Part shown: piece after piece, positions 34,268 to 46,084 of the stretch
Position numbering within the stretch: position 1 is the first letter of the stretch
Layout: each line of letters opens with the position of its first letter
Source of the DNA: Mixophyes australis
Taxonomy: Eukaryota; Chordata; Amphibia; Anura; Limnodynastidae
DNA: 64,000 nucleotides
Reading direction: 5' to 3'
Assembly (NCBI GenBank): GCA_036250195.1
Contig: JAVHZZ010000005.1
Location: forward strand, 70,758,505 to 70,822,504
Notes under the pieces: model-generated
What the model saw: only the letters and a program-made list of their open reading frames with translations
What the model was told of the DNA's origin: nothing
The model's database searches: none
Made by a program: the position numbers and the translations under genes

Positions 34268-34686
34268 AGCTGGGTACACACAGAAATTTTCTCCCTATGT
34301 GTTGCCTATAACGATTTTACCAACGACATAAAAATGTCACAATCAGCATGTCGGTTTATGTGTACACGCCATATATGTTTTACAAAATTTACCTTCAGAT
34401 CTGTGCTCTTCACCTATCATAACCATTGACTGCAAAGATCATGACTCTGCACACTTCATAGAGATCTATGGACACTGCCGGTCATGAGTGCATACACACT
34501 GTAGAATTGGAACGTCATTGTACAACATTTAGTCTGGTTTCAAAATCAAATGAAACAGTATGATGTGCTATGGAACAATAATCAATCGTCATTGCAGTGT
34601 ACACACTAATGCAATATTGGGCCGTACAATTGAGTGAAATGTTTATCGGCCGATTCGGCTGAAAACCCTGTAGTATGTACCCAGCC
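34268..34686. mobile_element. TTAA-class MITE, copy 1, 419 bp
   Basis: The left end AGCTGGGTACACAC is preceded by TTAA. The right end, reverse complemented, is GGCTGGGTACATAC, followed on the plus strand by TAAG, a decayed TTAA. Termini and target preference fit piggyBac- or Kolobok-type elements. A related copy is at 46085-46642. No coding capacity. Confidence 0.75.
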
Positions 34687-35256
34687 TAAGCTTTAGCAGA
34701 AGTTACATCAGACAGTTCAATTACTATATAGCAATACTACATAGAGCAACTCTTAATTTGAGGACTCCACTGTTAACATTGAATTTAGGTCTGTTTTATT
34801 TGAAGAACAGTGATAATCTCAAGATTACGGAGACTGATTGGAGTGAACAGTGTGACTTTGTTTTTATACAATTAGCTCAGTAAGGTTTACAGACACCATG
34901 AACCGATAATGGGAAATCCAAAACAATCTAGCTGCCTAGTTACAAATTATCTAACAAAGTATCTATTTTATGGTACTTGAATATAAAACAGACACAATAG
35001 TAATTGCTTAATTTCAAGAAAGATCATGTAATCAGTGTATATTCGTCAACACATAATATGAACTTTTATCAAGAGGTTTCCCAAGTCTTTCTTAAAACTA
35101 CTAAATTAATTTGCTTTCAATGCTTTGCTTTAAAACCTTTTTAATTCTATTTAATAAAAGTTGCATTTTCTCCAGTCGTCTTCTTACATCATAATATTGT
35201 TATTCTCAGTAAAATAATACAGAAATTGTTACAATTTATTTGACAGTATCATTTAA
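34687..35256. other. AT-rich DNA, nothing recognised
   Basis: No recognisable features. Confidence 0.45.
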
Positions 35257-35260
35257 TAGG

Positions 35261-35297
35261 GTTAATTTTTTTCCATGACACTTTATTTGATCTTAAT
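35261..35297 (-). promoter_or_regulatory. L1 polyadenylation signal and A-run
   Basis: On the minus strand ATCAAATAAAGTGTCATGG leads into a run of seven A. This marks the element's 3' end. Confidence 0.75.
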
Positions 35298-35544
35298 ATG
35301 TATGTAAAAACTATTCATCATACATGACATACAGTTGTACCATGTGAATTTCAATGTCACATTAGCAAAAAACAGATATACAACTGAACAGCATAAGTAA
35401 GCTGTGCCAAGAGAAGGAGAGAGAGATATGTGTATGATAAAGCTAACAGTAGAATACCACTATATAGGGGTGAGGGAGATCTAGGGGAGGGGGTGGGGGT
35501 GGGAATAGTGTTGGGGGAGAGGAAGTGACCCTGGTAGTAAGACA

Positions 35545-38300
35545 AATTCAAGCAGATCCAGGAAGTAAGTCATACCACGGGTCCCAAAGTTTGTGAAGGG
35601 AGGAAACCTTATTATTTTGGAGGCTGGTGATATATTCCATTTTGAAAATAAACCATATGAGATTTGTAACTACTTGGCAGAAAGGGGCATCATTTTTTCC
35701 AGTTTTGTGTGGTTTGGAATTTCGCAGCACAGGAGTTGTTTAAGATCATTTTGTCAAGGGATTTATCAATGTGGGGAAACAGGGCACAGTGTAATGAGTT
35801 ATTGATGGAAAAATGGAGGGGAGATCAGCAACATCTGTGATCAGGGTCCAGAAGAAGGTAAACGCTGGTCGCAATCACCAAATATGCTTGAAGTCACCCC
35901 TTTGGCCGTTCTCCCTCCAGCACAAGTTGGAAGAGCTGGGATAGATATTATGTAAATGGGCAAGGGACTAGATACCATCTAGTAAGGACTTTGTAGGAGT
36001 TGTCTTTTATGGCAACACTGATGGAGCATTTGGAGACCCATGTGTGTATGGTTGTCACACATTCTCTCCCCTAGGGGAATGTTCATGTCAGCTTCCCAAT
36101 CCAAAACATGAGTGTCAGAATGGGTGTGTTGCGATGCAAGAACGGTGTGGTAAAGGAGAGAAATGGCACTCTTGTAGCAGGAGTTGTACAGGCATATGCG
36201 TTCAAACTGGGAGCCATCATTGGGGCCTTATTTTAAATGAATTCTGGACAAAGTGGCGTATTTGGAGGAATTGGTAAAATATTTTGTTGGGATTATGGTG
36301 TCTGTCATGCAATCGCAGATGAGCTAGGGCCAAAGTCACTCACAATGTGTAAAAAAAGTCTGACCCACACAGCCTTCCGCTCCAGGGCCATGCCAGATGC
36401 CTATCAAGGGGAAAAATGAGGGTGGTCCCAAAATTGGGGTGATTGGCGAGAGGTGGCATAACAGGCAGAGACTTCTATTTGAGTTATATATGGACAGTGT
36501 GAGGCGAACATTTGGAACAAAACAGGCCGAGACAGGCCTAAGTAGTTTGGGGAGCCGAGGTATAAAATCCAGGGAGCTAGAGTCAACCAGTTCCTTTTCT
36601 AGGTCAACCCAATGCTTGATATGTGGGTTGACGTTCCATGCGGGCAATTGACTCAACTGGGTGGTATGGTGATATTGGTAAGAACCGAGAGAGAAATTTT
36701 TCGATAGAACATACCAATGGCCTTAAGAAATTTACCTGTAAAGGCATAGAGTTGGAGGTTGAGAGCCATGAATGGTCATGAGACCCCATGAAAGCCTTAC
36801 TCCAGAGCAGGCATCAGAGAAGGAAATTTGTGTTTATTAAGGAGGTGGCTCAAATCAATAATGCGCCTAGAATTGTTAAGTGCTTGTCTAGACGGGTCAA
36901 GCCCACATGGTCCGGGTGGATCAAACCGAGTAGGACAGAGTTGAGCTTGTTGGCTAGAGCATTAGCAAAAAGTTTTATATCAATGTGCAAAAGGGTGTTT
37001 GGGCAATAGTTAGAGCAAGTGGTAGGGTCCTTACCTGATTTGGGGATTATGATTATATTAGCTTTGGTGGAGTCAGGGTGGAAGTACTCGCCAGCTAAAA
37101 TCTGGTTAAACAGAGAGCAGAGGAGGGGGATTAAACGGTACGTGAATGTCTTGTAATAAGAAATCAGGTATCCGTCAGGCCCCGGTTTATTGGAGGACTT
37201 TTAGGATTAAATGATGGCCTCAATTTCCTCATCATTAATGTCTTGTTCAACTGCATCACAGAGAAAGGAGTAAGCTTGGGGAGTCTACTCAAGGATAAAT
37301 ACTGGCGGATGCAAGGACACAAATCATTCCCACTCAGGTCAGCTGTTTGAATATTATAGAGTGCTTCATAGTACTTTTTCAATACAGCACTCATTGAAAC
37401 CGGATCCTATCTAGGAGTGCCACTGGAGTCCTTCATGCGTTGTATTGCCTAGGAGAAGCGATGGGCATTGAGCTTATTGGCTAGTAAATAATCTGCTTTA
37501 TTGCTTTTTTTGTAAATCATCGATTAAGCAGGCCCAAAGTCTTGTCTGTCTTCTCAGCCAAGATGTTGTTCAGTTCACTGCTGACTGTCACAAGGTTGTA
37601 GTAATTCTTTTTAGTAGGGCGTTGTTTATGTAAGCCTTCAAGAGGCTGTAATTTGGTAGTCAGACTGTCTATAACACGCTTTTGCTCCTTGTTACGATGA
37701 GAGGTATAACTGATATTGTTTACAAGTATAACGACCTTCCTACACCAATGGGGAGCAACAGTCAACTTGGAAGTTAATGAAAAAATAGTCAGTAAGACTC
37801 TCTGTGACTTTTGTTTGAAGGGATCAGCGAGAGCATCTTATTCAGCCGACATGTAAAGCAGCCTACATCCTGGAGAATAAAAAGAAAAGCAACAGCAGAG
37901 TGATCTAACCATGGATTAATGTGGATGAAAGATTGCAGTAAATAATGTCAGATGAGGTTACACTCTAATACCAAGTCTATCCTCCAGTAGGAGTTGTGTG
38001 GACATGAATAGAAGATATAGCCGCACCTAGTAGGGTGGTGTGTTGACGGCACCATGTGTCAGTAGGCCAGCTGCTTTTTAAGTGTTTATTAAGGATGTTA
38101 CTGCTGGCCTGGGACAAAGAGTTAGAAGTAGGATGGGACCTCTCTAGACTATGATTGTGTACCTTGTTGTAATCTCTGCCTGTTAGGAGCAGACCCCTGC
38201 AGACCTTTGTGAGTTGGAGAATGGTTGTGAGTGAGAATAAGTGCTCAGTGATCACTGGAGTAAAATCAGAGGCACTTAAGAAATGAGACCAGATGGTCCG
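35545..38300 (-). pseudogene. L1/Tx1 ORF2 pseudogene (endonuclease and reverse transcriptase)
   Basis: ORF2 supplies the nicking endonuclease and reverse transcriptase for target-primed insertion. From 38260 downward: CRGLLLTGRDYN with LERSHPTSNSLSQ and TDTWCRQH (canonical GGDFN...S.HP...DTWR) mark the endonuclease; the key Asp-Phe is Asp-Tyr. RT starts near 37390 with KKYYEALYNIQ, then KGPGPDGY-like text (about 37180), IIIPKSGKDPTTCSNY and IDIKLFANALANKLN (about 37050-36940), HPDHVGL, and SKAF at about 36790. After FTGKFLKAIGMFYR (about 36720) the text jumps to the C-terminal region WVDLEKELVDSSSLDF, so the catalytic ADD box and thumb are deleted. The C-terminus continues with YNSCYKSAISLLYHTVLAS (about 36150) and LHKLWDPWYDLLPGS at the end. 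Many stops and shifts. Confidence 0.87.
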
Positions 38301-38559
38301 TGGAGAGGCTGAGACAGACGGAGCACCTCAGGAAGAACGAGGGGCAGGGAGAGCGTGGGAGCCGAGCTCTTCAGTCCAACAGCAGGAATGGTTGATGTTG
38401 TAAGGGGAGTCAAAAGTTGGAACCTGTGTTCTCTTTGCTAGGCTGGGAGGGTGATCATCAATCTCTGTGTGTGATTCCACAAAATGGGGTATGTGGTTAA
38501 GGATTGCGAGAGGTAGCGATACAGAATTAAGTGAGGGGGGCAGGTTAAAGAGAAAAGGT

Positions 38560-39690
38560 AGGTTGGGGGTGTAGTTGGGTGCAAAATCAATGCTGACACA
38601 ACGTATATAGCAAAGGATAACATAAGGTACTGAACTTAACACACGATAATTAACAAGTTAATTTTGGGAGGAGAACGATGTCCTTCTCAAGTGGAAATCT
38701 GGCGCCAGTACAAAGGAGCAAGAGAAAACTGATCAATAAAGAGCAAGGAGACTGGGAGAAATGTGCCCCACTGAAACCAGAGCAGTTAGTAACATGAGAA
38801 AACTCTAATCAAATCATCTAGGCGGATGTCACCTCCCTGCTAAAGGTAATGAATGGTACACACAATAGATATAGCAGGAACACAAGAGCACATTTACAGA
38901 TGGATGAAATAATCACTTACAGCGAGGTTAGACGTTAAAAAGTGGGAATATATACAATCAGGGTAATGAGATGGTACGTACCTCTTAGAGGCCTAGTAAA
39001 GTCACTGAGGCACAAGTACTTAGAGCTGTGTGAAGTAATTAACTTCGGAGTTGGACCGGTCCAAGGGGCTGAGAGGGACAATGGGCGAGAGGGAGGTATG
39101 GGGTATGAGTGCTATGAGCGTTGCCACAGTAGAACCAAGTTCAGAAACGCCCCTATCAGCCAGGTGGGGCCAACAGTAGAAATAGGTGGGTGCAAAATCA
39201 AGGCAGACGCAATACATATAAGAAAACCTGAAAAGATAGCAAATGGTACATAATTAAGGACACAGAATGAATATAGTGCATACAGATCTGATTCTCAGGG
39301 GAGGGAGACATCTGACCGGACACCAGACGTCAGTAAAGGTCGGTAGAAGAAAACATAACACAAAGAAGAGCATGATGTCAGGAATATGTGTGCCCTATTA
39401 GTATCTGGTCAGGGAGCAACATGGGAAGGCCCAGATTGAGTTACCCAGGCGGACAGTGCCCCCACCCCGACCCCGTCGAAGGCAGTGAAGTGTACACATA
39501 ATATAAGTATTAAGAATACAAAAACACATTATTAAGGGGTGAAACAACCACTAATAGTGAGGTGAGATGATAAACATACTAGTGTGTACAATCAGGTCAA
39601 TGAGACATTCAATACCCATTGTAGAATCATATTAAAGTCACTACAGCAATGGCATCCTAGGAGTGTACCACATAATTAACCTTCGAGTTG
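38560..39690 (-). repeat. Two diverged 0.6 kb tandem units in L1 spacer
   Basis: GGGTGCAAAATCAA at about 38578 recurs at about 39187; AATTAACTTCGGAGTTG at about 39037 recurs as AATTAACCTTCGAGTTG at about 39670; the intervening order (CAATCAGGGTAATGAGA / CAATCAGGTCAATGAGA) agrees. The period is about 610-635 bp. The block lies between ORF1 and ORF2 of the minus-strand L1. Confidence 0.75.
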
Positions 39691-40440
39691 TGGCAGGAAA
39701 GTGGGGGAACAAGTCTTTTCCTTCCCTGGGATATTTAATGAAGACAGTCTCTCCAATGAGGTCCAGGATAAACTTAAAGTGGAAGCCTTATCTATAGCGA
39801 ATCTCTTTGTTATGAAGCACTTTTGTGAGATTCCTCAATTTGTGAAGTATTGCAATGTTGGTCGTGGCAAGGTCTGGAAAGAACTACTTTTTGACATTGT
39901 TGTGTATAAAGTATGGTTTGCCCTATACTGCGGTAATGATGCCAACCTTCTGATTTATGCTAATTAGGTTGATAATGACATTGTGTGGTGGTTCATTGTA
40001 ATGTAGTTTCAGACGGAGTGCCCGATGAGCCCTTTCAATGTGCACTACACGTGGGCTGAGTTCAGGAGACAAGGGTGACAAAAGACCCTGGAGATAGGCT
40101 TCAAGGCTGTCCTGGGTGACAGATTCTGGGATGTTGCTGATGTGTACATTGTTGCACCTCTTAAGTTCTTCCAGTTCTCTATAACAATTGGCCAGGCCTT
40201 TGTCCGTCTCCTGTTGGAATCTGTGGAAGTGTTTCTGTCAAGATTGAAGAAGTGCTAGAGGAAAGCAATGAGATATCCGCCTTGACAGAAGAGACCACCT
40301 TCTCAAGTTGAGACTCAGGAGACTGCTTGAATGTCTTCGTTAGTGGAAGGACAGCGTCCTGATCCATTGGGGAGCATGGTAGTGATGGAGGGTCTTGTCA
40401 GGTGAAACGATGCGAAATGATGCAAAATCTCACCTTTCTT
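39690..40440 (-). pseudogene. L1 ORF1 pseudogene
   Basis: ORF1 encodes the RNA-binding partner of ORF2. In mixed minus-strand frames there is a start-like region (AKSKKGEILHHF, about 40440), then a frame with KTFKQSPESQLEKVVSSVKADI (helical/coiled-coil type, 40367-40250). RCNNVHISNIPES (about 40150) fits the conserved RRNNIRIxGIPE core, followed by ERAHRAL-type text at about 40030 and LSPITLQKRKAL-like decayed text to about 39850. The end has SSLNIPGK. The assignment rests on the order of these pieces. Confidence 0.7.
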
Positions 40441-41421
40441 GGATTTAGCTGTGGACTGTTACATTGGAAAATCCTTGATAACTGTCAGGAGAAGAAAGGG
40501 AGATTAAAAGTCAATAAGCATCATTGAGCAAATGCCGAGATTAAAGAGTGATGCGCCTGAGACCAGAGGGTAAGGTCCTTTAGGGAGCCATTGTAGTAGG
40601 GTCTAGATGCACAAAAGATGGTAAGACCAGGGGACAAGCAAACTGTCCGTGGGTTGTACCTGCTGAAGAAGAGCAAGTGGTTGCTGCTAGTGATGTGTGT
40701 ACAGAATAGTGCAGCAGGATACTACACAAAAAGGGGTTGCCTCGCACCGGATTCGGGGCCCCCAGCACCCAACTACCACTGGAGGCCCAGCAACTGACCA
40801 CCACAGAGAAGTGTTGTCCGCTGGCAATCAGGTCAAGGTGAGTTTACCCGGAAGCATGAGATATTCAGGGAGCAGGACCACGCAAAGGGACTCTTAGCCT
40901 ATTAGGGACAGTGGAGGGACAATCTCTGATAACAAGTGGTCACAGGTACCTCTAGAGAGAAGGAAGGCACTCATCTGCTGCATCTCTCCCATGGTCCGTG
41001 GTTTGCAAGCACACTTCACTGCAAGTTCCAGTGAAGTTAGATGGAGAAGGTGGCTTGATCAGAATAATGCTGGAGAAGGGGTATATAGCAGTTTGGATCG
41101 CTGAAGGGTATTGGAGCGTGTAAGGTAAAGGTAAGGAGTTTGTACTTTTCATCTGTTGTCATGAAAAGCAAAGTAGCTCATAACACAAAATTCCACACTT
41201 TCTTTTGGCCCTAATGCTGTGTTAACAGAGACCAACTCCGTAGTCACCAGACAACTTGTTCGGCCTCCGTCACACAGCATAACTCAGGCTTAAATACTTT
41301 ACGGTCCTCCCACAGCCCTAGCGTGATGGACGGTGACAATCACACCTGGGGGTAAATGTATCAAAGTGCGAGTTTGCCAGCGTGTTTAAATCGCGGAAAA
41401 TCGCTGTATTTACTGTATTAC

Positions 41422-41476
41422 AGCTTACGCAAGTAGCGTTGCGCATGCGCAATGAGCTACATTACTTGCGTAAGCT
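41422..41476. repeat. Nested hairpin in MITE
   Basis: AGCTTACGCAAGTA (41422-41435) pairs exactly with TACTTGCGTAAGCT (41463-41476), enclosing the 14 bp perfect palindrome TTGCGCATGCGCAA at 41439-41452. Confidence 0.95.
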
Positions 41477-41943
41477 CCAGGTACAGTATTAGGTGATTCC
41501 CCCACTAGCGTGGGAATATCACATAATACTGTAGTTATAGTTTACGTTCATTGCGGTTAGGACCTCCTACCTAGTAGGAGGTTTTTGCGTCAGGTAAAGA
41601 CTTTTTTTATTTTTCTACAATCAAGAACAAAGATTCGGGATCTTACAAATATGGGGCCCTCCTGGCCGAAGCAATGAAGATATTGGACAAGCCATCATTT
41701 TTGGAAGTATAATTTGCTGGGACTGGGGCAAGCACAGACTATTGGAAGAAGAAAGAAGACATCTTTGGTGAGTATTTGGGGTGTTTTTATTTTTAATAAA
41801 TAGATGTGGTTTTAATGAGGGTGGTTAGTGTATTTATTGTGGGGTTTTTATTTTTAATAAATATGTGTGGTATTTACAAGGGTGTTGTTATTTATTTAAC
41901 TTTTTTTTTTGTGGTACTACAGGTCCCAGCAAGCCAGGGATGT

Positions 41944-41989
41944 CAGGGCATGTTGGCACTTGTGGTTCTCCAAGTGCCAACATGCCCTG
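41944..41989. repeat. Perfect 19 bp hairpin in MITE
   Basis: CAGGGCATGTTGGCACTTG (41944-41962) is exactly complementary to 41971-41989, with an 8 nt loop. Confidence 0.97.
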
Positions 41990-42001
41990 GCTGCCGTGGG
42001 T

Positions 42002-42035
42002 ATGCTGGTGCTTGTAGTTTTACAAGCACCAGCAT
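42002..42035. repeat. Perfect 15 bp hairpin in MITE
   Basis: ATGCTGGTGCTTGTA (42002-42016) pairs exactly with 42021-42035 around a 4 nt loop, 12 bases after the preceding hairpin. Confidence 0.97.
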
Positions 42036-42818
42036 GGCCACACTGTTTTTGGCAACCTGGCTGGCTGGGACCTGTAGTTCCACAAAACAAAATGGCCTCC
42101 ATTTATTTTTTTCATACTTTTTCGCCGTATTACCTTACTACCCACAGCCCAGGGGTAGTAGGAAGAGCCCTAGTGCTATCAGCAGTGGGCTGGTTCTTTC
42201 TAGGGGGGGGCCAGCTCGTTTTTTTTGGCGGACCCCACTCCCTAGGGAATCCAGCCCAGCGCTGAACAGTCTAGGGTTGGTTAGTCATTATGGCAGGGGG
42301 ACCCCTGCCGCGTGTCCCCCTGCTATAGTGCCGCCAACCCTGGCTGGTTTGCCTAGTGCTGGTAAATTGAAAATCGGGGGGACCCCACGCAAAATTTTTC
42401 CCCGATTTTCACGGGAACTGCACTAGTCAGGCAGCACTAGGGTTAAGCATGAATAGTGGGGGGATCTCACGCTTTTTTTTTTTTCAACTTTTATCTATTC
42501 TTTACCATTTTAACACTGCCAGGGCAGTGATGTGTTTGTACAACACGCTGCTATCAAGCAGCGTGTTGTATCTGGCGTGTTTTGAAGCAAACTCTCCTGA
42601 GTTTGCTAACTCGCAGCTTCATACATTTGAGAGCTGTATAGCTGCAGTGGCAAACAGTCGGGCGTTTGATCTCTGGCGACTTTGCAAGTAGCGATTTTGA
42701 CAGAAGCAGAACTCTGGCGATTTTGCATGAAATCTCAGCTTCATACATCGGCGAGTTTCAACTCTCCCGAGAAAATCGCTGGAGTTGCAAAATCGCACTA
42801 TGATACATTTACCCCCTG

Positions 42819-44082
42819 GTCTTTATAGGGGAATACTCTTCAGGTGCTCTGCTTGATTAGTCTCAGTGCAAACATACCCTCTCAGCTGTGGAAAAAGATA
42901 CATCTAAACCACTTCTATCTAAGTTAGATCATATTCTATACACTCTATACAAATTTATCCTCCACCTATATAACTTTAAAGTAGGTGCACTGCTGTACAA
43001 ATGTGTAACCTTGTTTGCTGCCTTGCTCTGTAGACTGTCAGTGAAAAACCTATCCCCTCTCTTAGAATCATGTGGCAAACTACTCCATTTGTCACACTAC
43101 CATAAATTTATATATACGACTGTTCATAAAAATGTGTATTCTCTTTTAATTTAGATGAAAGGAAGTGAATAACGGACCATAATAGAATGAACAAAAATAA
43201 ATACATTTCTCAATGTCACTTGTTAAAGTGCACTACACAACTTAGCTCTTTACTATTTATCTTGTTTTATACTATTTAAAAATAATAATAATTTTTAAAT
43301 ATTATTTTTCTTTATTTATTGTGATCAAAGCAGCAATAAAAATATTAATTAGGACAGCAAATATAAATAATAACTAACATTAAAAACATTTTTATGAGTA
43401 GTGCAAAAACTTCTGCTGCTGATATGTCTCTTCTATGTCTGCAAATATCCAAGTGTAGCATACATGTTGTTTAGAAGTTTAACTCTGATAGCATACAGTG
43501 CTCATTCTTTTAAAAGTTATCCTTCTCTGCGTTGATCAAATTAACTGGAAGTTGTTGTTTTGCCACTTACTGAGACAATTGAGAAGCAAGTTCAACAGAT
43601 TGTGAGCTATAAAATCTGCACAGTCTAAAGAGCCAAAACAGCAGAATAGCTTGTTGAGACATCTTTCTATAACAACTGTAATGACTCTATGGAGTCCTGT
43701 TTCACCAACATGGCCAGTCACAAAATAAAAGATACTACTGAAGTGACTGCCTATCGAAAGACCCTGACTCGTTAATGACAACAGAAGGTTGGATTATTCT
43801 TCCCACAGTTCAAAGAGGACACTAGGGAGATTGATTTTTATCATGGTCATAAACAAAAACCAATACTCTACAAAGTTCTACCATGGAATATCCATTCATC
43901 ATATTAGCAAATTAATGACATTTCTTGAAATTATTTAATAATGTTTGTTCTCTATTTTGTTCAAATCTGTGACTATAATTTTAAGATACCAAAGATAACT
44001 ATAGGTAGAAATAGAGGCATGAATGTTGAATATTATTTTACAAGTATTTCCCTGACATCAGGAAAAACAGAGGATCTCTCTA

Positions 44083-44083
<1 letters not shown>
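42819..44083. other. AT-rich DNA, nothing recognised
   Basis: May begin with the rest of the L1 leader. No gene seen. Confidence 0.4.
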
Positions 44084-44136
<53 letters not shown>

Positions 44137-44223
44137 GTATGTATGTATTTATATATATGTATATATAGAAATATATATATATAGATATAGATATACACAG
44201 ATATAGATATGTATATATATATG

Positions 44224-44281
<58 letters not shown>

Positions 44282-44305
44282 TGTGTATATATATATATAT
44301 ATATT

Positions 44306-44356
<51 letters not shown>
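44084..44356. repeat. Long (TA)n microsatellite with GTAT interruptions
   Basis: About 270 bp of alternating AT with short GTATGTAT and AGATAT interruptions. The 115-codon Tyr/Ile frame is an artefact. Confidence 0.97.
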
Positions 44357-44363
<7 letters not shown>

Positions 44364-44940
44364 CGTCATTAGTGCTCTTATTTTCTGCATTATAAGGATG
44401 ACCAAGGTATTTCTGCAATGTTACAAATTTTACTAAGCACTGGGAAATTTATTAAGGGTAGATATACATCTCACAGGAATCTGTATTGTACATTTTAAAA
44501 TCTCGTGGAGATTGTTGTGTTTGGGAAAAACTTCCCAGACATTGTCTTCGGCTGTAGAAAAAAACGGTTTAAGGGGCCCTGGGGTTATGAATGGAGAGAG
44601 AAGAGTGTGCTCAATTCATCAGGCTCATTCCAGGGCTTCCAGGGAGCTAGCAAGTTGCTGGCTAATCAGGAGTTGCATCTAATGAGGTCCTGTTGAAAGG
44701 CTGCAAGGGAGGTCATTCAGTCTCTCATACCTAATTCATATGTGTTAGTTAGAACCGGACAGGCAAGGATTTTGTTTATGTTTTATCTATTTTGATGCTA
44801 GTGAATAAAATTAGCTGAAGCTATTTGAACAAAAGCACTGAACTGGTGTGACATATTTGGCTGATGTATGTGAAGTGCAGCCATCTACCCCAGGAGATGG
44901 TACCCCTAAGGCAATCTTAGGACAGCTCCTAAAACATTGA
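44357..44940. other. Unrecognised DNA
   Basis: Nothing identified up to the SINE. Confidence 0.4.
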
Positions 44941-45432
44941 GCATGGTGACTGAGTTGTTAACAATTCTGACTCATAATTAGATTCCCAAACAGGGCCTTT
45001 TCCGTGTATAGTTTATATGCTCTCCCCATGTTTGTGTGGGTTTCCTCTGAGTTCTCCAGTTTCCAACCACACTCCAAAAACATACTGGTAGGTTAATTGA
45101 CTGTTGACAAAAATATCCCTAGTCTGTGTCTGTCTGCCTGTGTGTTAGAGAATAAGGGGTATATCTACTAAACTGTCGTTTTGAAAAAGTGGAGATGTTT
45201 CGCATATAGTAACCAAGATTCTAGCTTTTATTTATTTAGTGCATTCTACAAAATGACAGCTAAAATCTGATTGGTTGCTATAGGCAACTTCTCCACATTT
45301 TCAAACCTGCCGTTTATTAAATATACACTCTAGATTGTAAGCCCCATCAGGGCAGGGACTGATGCGAATGACAAATATTCTCTGTACAGTGTCTCAGAAT
45401 TGGTGGTGCTATATAAATAAATGATGATGATT
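44941..45432 (+). repeat. V-SINE, near full length, split by a MITE
   Basis: The head GCATGGTGACTGAGTTGTTA resembles the tRNA-derived V-SINE start (canonical A box TGGCTCAGTGGTTAGC); the B box region is eroded. The conserved centre follows (CTCCCCATGTTTGTGTGGGT, TTTCCTCTGAGTTCTCCAG, CACTCCAAAAACATACTGG). Then comes the tail TAGATTGTAAGCCCCAT, GGGCAGGGACTGATG, CTCTGTACAGTG, GTGCTATATAAATAAATGAT. The body is interrupted between GTTAGAGAA and TAGATTG by a 176 bp element. Confidence 0.82.
45155..45330. mobile_element. Palindromic MITE inserted in V-SINE, TA TSD
   Basis: The left half (AGGGGTATATCTACTAAAC, AAAAAGTGGAGATGTT, AGATTCTAGCT) and the reverse complement of the right half (GAGTGTATATTTAATAAAC, AAAATGTGGAGAAGTT, AGATTTTAGCT) mirror each other over almost the full 176 bp. 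TA stands on both sides (45153-45154, 45331-45332), fitting a Tc1/mariner-type target. Confidence 0.85.
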
Positions 45433-45944
45433 ACCACAGGCATTTGAACACCCAAAATGTAAATGATTGGAGGAACAAGGAACAGAGGTAGAGGGGGAGT
45501 GGGACAATAACTTGTTTGCTTACAACCACCCTTATTGCAAATGGAAATAATGTGATTTTGAGTAAGTAGCCAGTTGTCTGCCACCCTGCCATCATTCTCA
45601 TGAGTAATGTGCCATCCGTTATATTTTTTTACTCAATCCGAGACAGAAAGGATTTGAAGAAACTATCTTCCCTCAAAAATCAAGATTGGCCATACTAGAT
45701 CACTAAATACTTCTTTTAGACAAATATTCAAACTTTGTTTGTTATTAAGGTATGTATCTCAGCCCAGCCCACATAATAACTTTAGGGGGCTCAATATTCA
45801 TTCCAACATAGTAGTTTCAATATGAAAAGATAATTTATATCTTCGCTCACTGAATTCTTAACTCTACACAATACAACCATCTCCATCATTCCACTGAGAC
45901 AAATGTAGGTAGGTCACTGATCACTTCTGTGAGTGCAAAGTCTA
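45433..45944. other. Unrecognised DNA
   Basis: Nothing identified. Confidence 0.4.
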
Positions 45945-46084
45945 AGGGTCACTTCTGCACACTCACCCTCCAAGACCTCGCTGATGCTTTTGACACTGTT
46001 GATCAGCCTCTTCTCCTGCACCCTTCACACCTTTGGCCTTTGTTACACAGATTTTTCCTGGTTCTTTCCCCACCTGCTCGTTAA

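Larger units (their letters stand above)
35257..41345 (-). mobile_element. L1/Tx1-type LINE, about 6 kb, minus strand
   Basis: On the minus strand it shows a leader (about 41345-40450), ORF1 remnant, a spacer with two 0.6 kb repeats, ORF2 remnant, a 3' UTR, an AATAAA signal and an A-run. Nearly the whole architecture of an L1-clade element is present, but both ORFs are broken and ORF2 has an internal deletion. The upstream end abuts the 41.35 kb MITE, so the true 5' limit may lie beyond it. Confidence 0.82.
41349..42815. mobile_element. PIF/Harbinger-like MITE, 1467 bp, TSD CTG
   Basis: The left end GGGGTAAATGTATCAAAGTG and inverted right end GGGGTAAATGTATCATAGTG differ at one of 20 positions. 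The 3 bp CTG stands outside both ends (41346-41348, 42816-42818), which fits the CWG targets known for Harbinger elements. The interior has at least three perfect hairpins and no transposase. The 206-codon and 118-codon frames (about 41806-42426) run across hairpins and low-complexity text and are not credible proteins. Confidence 0.85.

Noticed and set aside
41806..42426. 206-codon open frame, the longest in the window
   Set aside because: It runs through perfect hairpins and low-complexity text inside a MITE with defined ends and target duplication; no domain is visible.
44058..44405. 115-codon Tyr/Ile frame
   Set aside because: A (TA)n microsatellite read as protein.
44941..45010. tRNA gene
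   Set aside because: The A box-like text belongs to a SINE head; the B box is eroded and no cloverleaf can be drawn.
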